Shown: positions 60,489 to 64,000 of the stretch, piece after piece | How the letters are laid out: each line of letters starts with the position of its first letter | Numbering within the stretch: position 1 is the stretch's first letter | Source: Malus domestica | Taxonomy: Eukaryota > Streptophyta > Magnoliopsida > Rosales > Rosaceae | Assembly (NCBI RefSeq): GCF_042453785.1 | Contig: NC_091673.1 | Coordinates: 15,905,501 to 15,969,500, forward strand | Direction: 5' to 3' | Length of the DNA stretch: 64,000 bases | Position numbers and translations under genes: made by a program | Notes under the pieces: model-generated | Told to the model about the DNA's origin: nothing | What the model saw: only the letters and a program-made list of their open reading frames with translations | The model's database searches: none

Positions 60489-61740
60489 TAAGTGATGTAG
60501 AAGTGAGGAGGGTTCTCACAATATAAGAAGGAAAAAGGTAGCGGCCAAATCGAAGGGTACCATGATTTAGGGTTGGATAAAAAACTAGAGAAATGATGGC
60601 CAAAAAAATATTTAAAAAAAAAAAGAAGAAGAAGAAGGGAAATCTGTTGAAGTGGTTGTGCTTGAGAACAGACACAAAAGCATGCAGCCTCAAGATATCT
60701 TCATTGGAATTCGGAAAGTAATGGGAAAATGGGACTAATTTAGATTTTTGTTGCCTGGGTTTAATATCTTGTCCGTAAAACAGTATTATCAATTTTTTTT
60801 GAAAATTAGTAAAGAGATTGTTCATGAATTATCTGCTACCGCACAGTTTAACGTTAATTCCAATATCAATATTATAAATATTATGCAAAAAAGCAGATAG
60901 TAACAAAGAATTCTACTTGTGAAAGAATCTCCGTATCATTTCTCAATTGTTGAACATAGGTGATTGAGATTTTAGGCATGCAAGTTCTTTCCTTGGAACT
61001 ACGCAGCGAGCTTTGACATGTTGCTAACATACTGATACTGTTATATATGCACAAGTTAATGATATCATGGCTGTCATTGCATGTATGCATGTATGATAAT
61101 GATATTAATTTTATTTTGTATCCAAATGGTATTCTAAACATCCCAATTTATATTCGAAAACCTTAAATTCTTGTGTAATAAGACAGACACATTGTCTTAA
61201 CTAATTGATTTTATTTGTAAACGTGTGATGATATTATCTTAAGAAATGAAAAAAAAAAGGTATTGGTGGAGGAAAAAAAGAGGGGGAAAGGATAAAAGAT
61301 GATGATGGAGGAGGTGACAACAAGCGAAAATTCTGGTTATATTATTTTCTTCAAGAATGTGTGCAAATCTTGATTGGAATTGAAGAAGAGAGAAGCAGAG
61401 AGAGAGAGAGGAGCGTGCACTGGAAACCATCATAACATTCTCTTTGCTTCAAAAGATTTAGAGGGCGTGCTATGGCAGGCGCACTCATCATAACTCTCAC
61501 CATTAACGCATCAATTCTCTCCCCCCAAACAGGAAGTATTTAACTTCAACCCCATACCCACCGTACGTAAAATGTATAAGAAATTAAAGATGATAATGAA
61601 AGACATTAGTTCTAGCCCTTCACTAGCACTTAGCTATTTAGTTTTTTTTTTTGTTTTTGGTGACATTCTATTTGAAAATTATCTTTTAGGTTCTAGCTAG
61701 CATATTCACTTGCCTAAAGTTGCTTGTAAGATCATGGTAA
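60489..61740. other. Upstream region of ACL5, no gene recognised
   Basis: AT-rich with A runs at 60605-60640 and a (GA)n short run at about 61400. No open frame with features. A weak TATA (cttatatt on the minus strand) lies near 60521-60530. Confidence 0.4.
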
Positions 61741-62950
61741 TGTGAGCTGAACAAAGTTAGGATTTCACTATAAAATCAATTGGCAATATGGGAAGTAGTC
61801 CAACTTACTTATAAACCCATGCAAGGTCTCTCCTCTCATCAATATTCATTCTCAACACGCTCCCTCACGTGTGGCAAATTTTCAAGCCTGACATGTGGAC
61901 AACACATTCCAGGTGGCGTGAAGCACATGCGGCCGTTTGGCTTCACATGTGGGCAGTGACGAAGCTACGTGAGGGTGAGGAGTGGCGGCCGCCCCTCCCC
62001 TCGCCGGAAAACAAGCCTAGGAGCGCTGGTTCAACCCCTCCACTGTCTTGGTTGAATTTGCAAAGGAAGGGCGATAATTTGGTTGGATTTGCAAGGGAAT
62101 GACGAAGACGAAGGAGAGAGGTTGGGGCGAGGGGGGAGAGAAGATGGGCTGAAGAAGAAACCATAGGCATGACATGGAGATTAGTAGACATCAGAGAAAA
62201 AGAGTTCTGTTTGGTATTGGGTTTAAAGGGGTTGGTTGCGTTTGGTTACGAAGATAGCAAAAGTTGAGATTGTTTTAAATTTGGTATTGGGTTTAAAGGG
62301 GTTGGTTTGCGTCTGGCCCCACCTTTTTTTTTGGTGGTTTATTAACCCATTTCTTTTATTTATTATTATTATTATTTTATATTTTTGTATGTATTTTTAT
62401 TTTCTCTTTTAAGACTCCCACCGTATTTATCTTAAAGTCTCACATTATTTATAAATATTGTATTACTTTTTAAAAACAATGTAAATATTGTTTAATGCTT
62501 ATTTTACGATAATTTAAATCCATCTAAGCTCTTGCCTAGATCTCGTTTAGGCACCTAGCTACTAGGTTCCAGTCTGTTGTTTGACTAGCGCCTAATATTT
62601 TAAGAGGATCTAAACCTAGCCAATTTAAGCTTCTTACATTGGCTTTGATACTATTGCTTACAACCGCTTTGATGGAGAGACTATTTTCTGCTATGAATAT
62701 TGACTCAAAACTTTGTACTCTCCAATGTGAAAGCAATCGCTTCGATTGAACTTTGCACTCTTTTAATTTCACCCCTCGCCTCGACAATCCTAGCTTCTCC
62801 ACTGCACGTGGGACAACTTAATTTGATATCATGAAGAAAGTTAGGGTTCCGCCATAAAACCAATTGGCAATATGGGGAGTATCCCAACTTACTTATAAGC
62901 CCCATGCAAAGTTTCTCCTTTCATCAATGTGGAATTCATTCTCAACAGCT
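61741..62950 (-). mobile_element. TRIM-like LTR element, about 1.2 kb
   Basis: Two direct copies of about 120 bp: 61741-61858 and 62825-62949, sharing cataaaa(c)caattggcaata, cttacttataa, ccatgcaa and attctcaaca. On the minus strand the right copy is followed by TGATATCA, a decayed tRNA-iMet primer site (TGGTATCA). The left copy is preceded by GTGAGGGAG, a purine tract. The inside is GC-rich near 61900-62150 and has no recognised gene; frames at 61869-62191 look like chance. Confidence 0.6.
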
Positions 62951-63729
62951 ACATGTTTGTTGAAAAATGTATTTTTTGTTGATAGTTAAACAAACTATAG
63001 TCTTGCATTAGATCTAGTTTGATAATCTTCCCCTCTGTTTGAATAGTTTTATTGGTAATGATTAGCTTCAGATGTCCAAGCCTAGGCTCATAGCAATCTA
63101 GCCGTTACCCAAAAGGCAACGCAAGGGCTATAAAATTGCCCTTTAGCCCCAAAAACCCACTTTCATCAGTCTGTTTTGTGGAGAGCAATTGGTGGTCGAA
63201 CACATGCTTAGTCAAAAGCCTGAGCAATTTGAGCCCAAGCTTGCATCAACGGGTGAGGTTGATGTTAGCATGACGTCAACTACGTGCTTTTTTTTTGTCT
63301 GGTGTGCGAATTGGGTGAGTGGGTCTACAAATTTTGCTGCCATGCCCGCTACTACATATTCAAATTTTCTACCAATTGTCGACTGAATGGTATATGAGAG
63401 CTTTTGGATTTTTCAACAACCTGATGATCCAGACCGTTGGATTTCCAACGGTAAAAAAATTGAGAAATTATTGTTGTGCTACCTGGCACGTTTTGGATTG
63501 CCAAATTCAATAATAATAAAATTAAATGGTCAAGATAAATCTAATCATTAAAAAAATTTAAAAAAAAGTTTTATTGTATAAATATCCAACAATCTTCTTC
63601 ATTCGCCTTTTATTTTTGATTAATTATGCTTGTTTGTGATGTTATGCTTTGCTTTGTATTTAAAATTAAATTTTCGGAGGTAAAAAAGGAGTTTTATTTT
63701 CAAAGAACAAACTTACAAAGTACGCATTT
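62951..63729. other. No gene recognised
   Basis: Mixed-composition intergenic DNA. Frames at 63189-63386 and 63319-63513 have no features. Confidence 0.4.
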
Positions 63730-63894
63730 TTTTCTTTCAACAAACGATATTATCTATACTAAGGGGAAGGGGTAGGCTTAGCCTGACAAGGGGTTAGCAA
63801 TAACATGGTTCCAATTCACATTTGCAAGAATCGAACCTAGAACCTCTCATTTACAAGTGAAGAGAAATACCACTAGACCGTAATACTAAGTGGC
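63730..63894 (-). mobile_element. SINE, minus strand
   Basis: Read on the minus strand it starts gccacttagtattacggtct, has an A box (ctagtggtatttctcttcac) and a good B box (ggttcgattcttgc), and ends in a T/A-rich tail. Flanks tacaaagtacgcattt (63714-63729) and tacaaagtatacattt (63895-63910) are a 16-bp duplication in which one CG has become TA. Same family as 55291-55473. Confidence 0.85.
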
Positions 63895-64000
63895 TACAAA
63901 GTATACATTTAAACACACTTACAAGGTATAAAAAAATAAAAATATTTGTGAATAGTAATCGCCCTTACCCCCTTGCCAAACAGGTGGACTTGCACAATAA

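Noticed and set aside
61869..62191. Open frames on both strands near the GC-rich block
   Set aside because: Both strands are open at once over the same GC-rich DNA and neither has protein features.

Overview
The window is plant nuclear DNA. It holds GT-AG spliced genes, a nuclear photosystem I gene with a transit peptide, and dense nested plant transposons. A woody Rosaceae genome of the apple/pear type is my inference from the look of the genes and repeats; no species can be proven from sequence alone. Four intact protein-coding genes are supported: a 9-lipoxygenase (28388-32642, +, nine exons, 879 aa), PsaD of photosystem I (36431-37069, +, single exon, 212 aa), a HAD-superfamily phosphatase (45098-47364, -, seven exons, 266 aa) and an ACAULIS5-type thermospermine synthase (57499-60374, -, ten exons, 350 aa). 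They share no pathway and form no cluster; they are islands between repeats. Exon limits were set by hand from GT/AG sites and frame continuity, and each model closes exactly in frame.

Repeat-rich left half (1-27500). From 1 to about 3060 lie LTR pieces of minus-strand retrotransposons with amplified promoter-like tandem repeats. At 3633-4229 and 12529-12760 lies a mosaic of host gene fragments (an amino-acid transporter first exon and an alpha/beta-hydrolase first exon). A very young 8.3-kb non-autonomous LTR retrotransposon (4230-12528) has landed in it: 2064-bp LTRs, 5-bp target duplication, tRNA-Asp primer site. This element has no gag-pol. Instead it carries a short gene-like unit on the strand opposite to its own transcription. 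Then come a badly decayed Gypsy element (about 13250-17476), the end of a CACTA transposon (to 19311), a Helitron end relic (20720-20998), and a Mutator-like inverted-repeat element (about 21396-27500) split by a 5-kb Ty1/copia element (22097-27069).

Gene-containing right half (27500-64000). Between the four genes are a nested copia relic (37886-41157) carrying a terminal-inverted-repeat element and a perfect TRIM element, a Cassandra solo LTR with 5S rRNA-derived sequence (42383-42709), two Helitrons with clear ends (42833-43787, +; 47788-51913, -), a hAT-type element inside the second Helitron (50113-50926), a Mutator-type foldback element (55672-56986), two SINEs with target duplications, a TRIM-like element near 61741-62950 and several MITEs.

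No tRNA, working rRNA, CRISPR array or bacterial feature was seen. The best candidate for something little described is the antisense open reading frame inside the young 8.3-kb retrotransposon, with its own TATA-like box and pyrimidine-rich leader.
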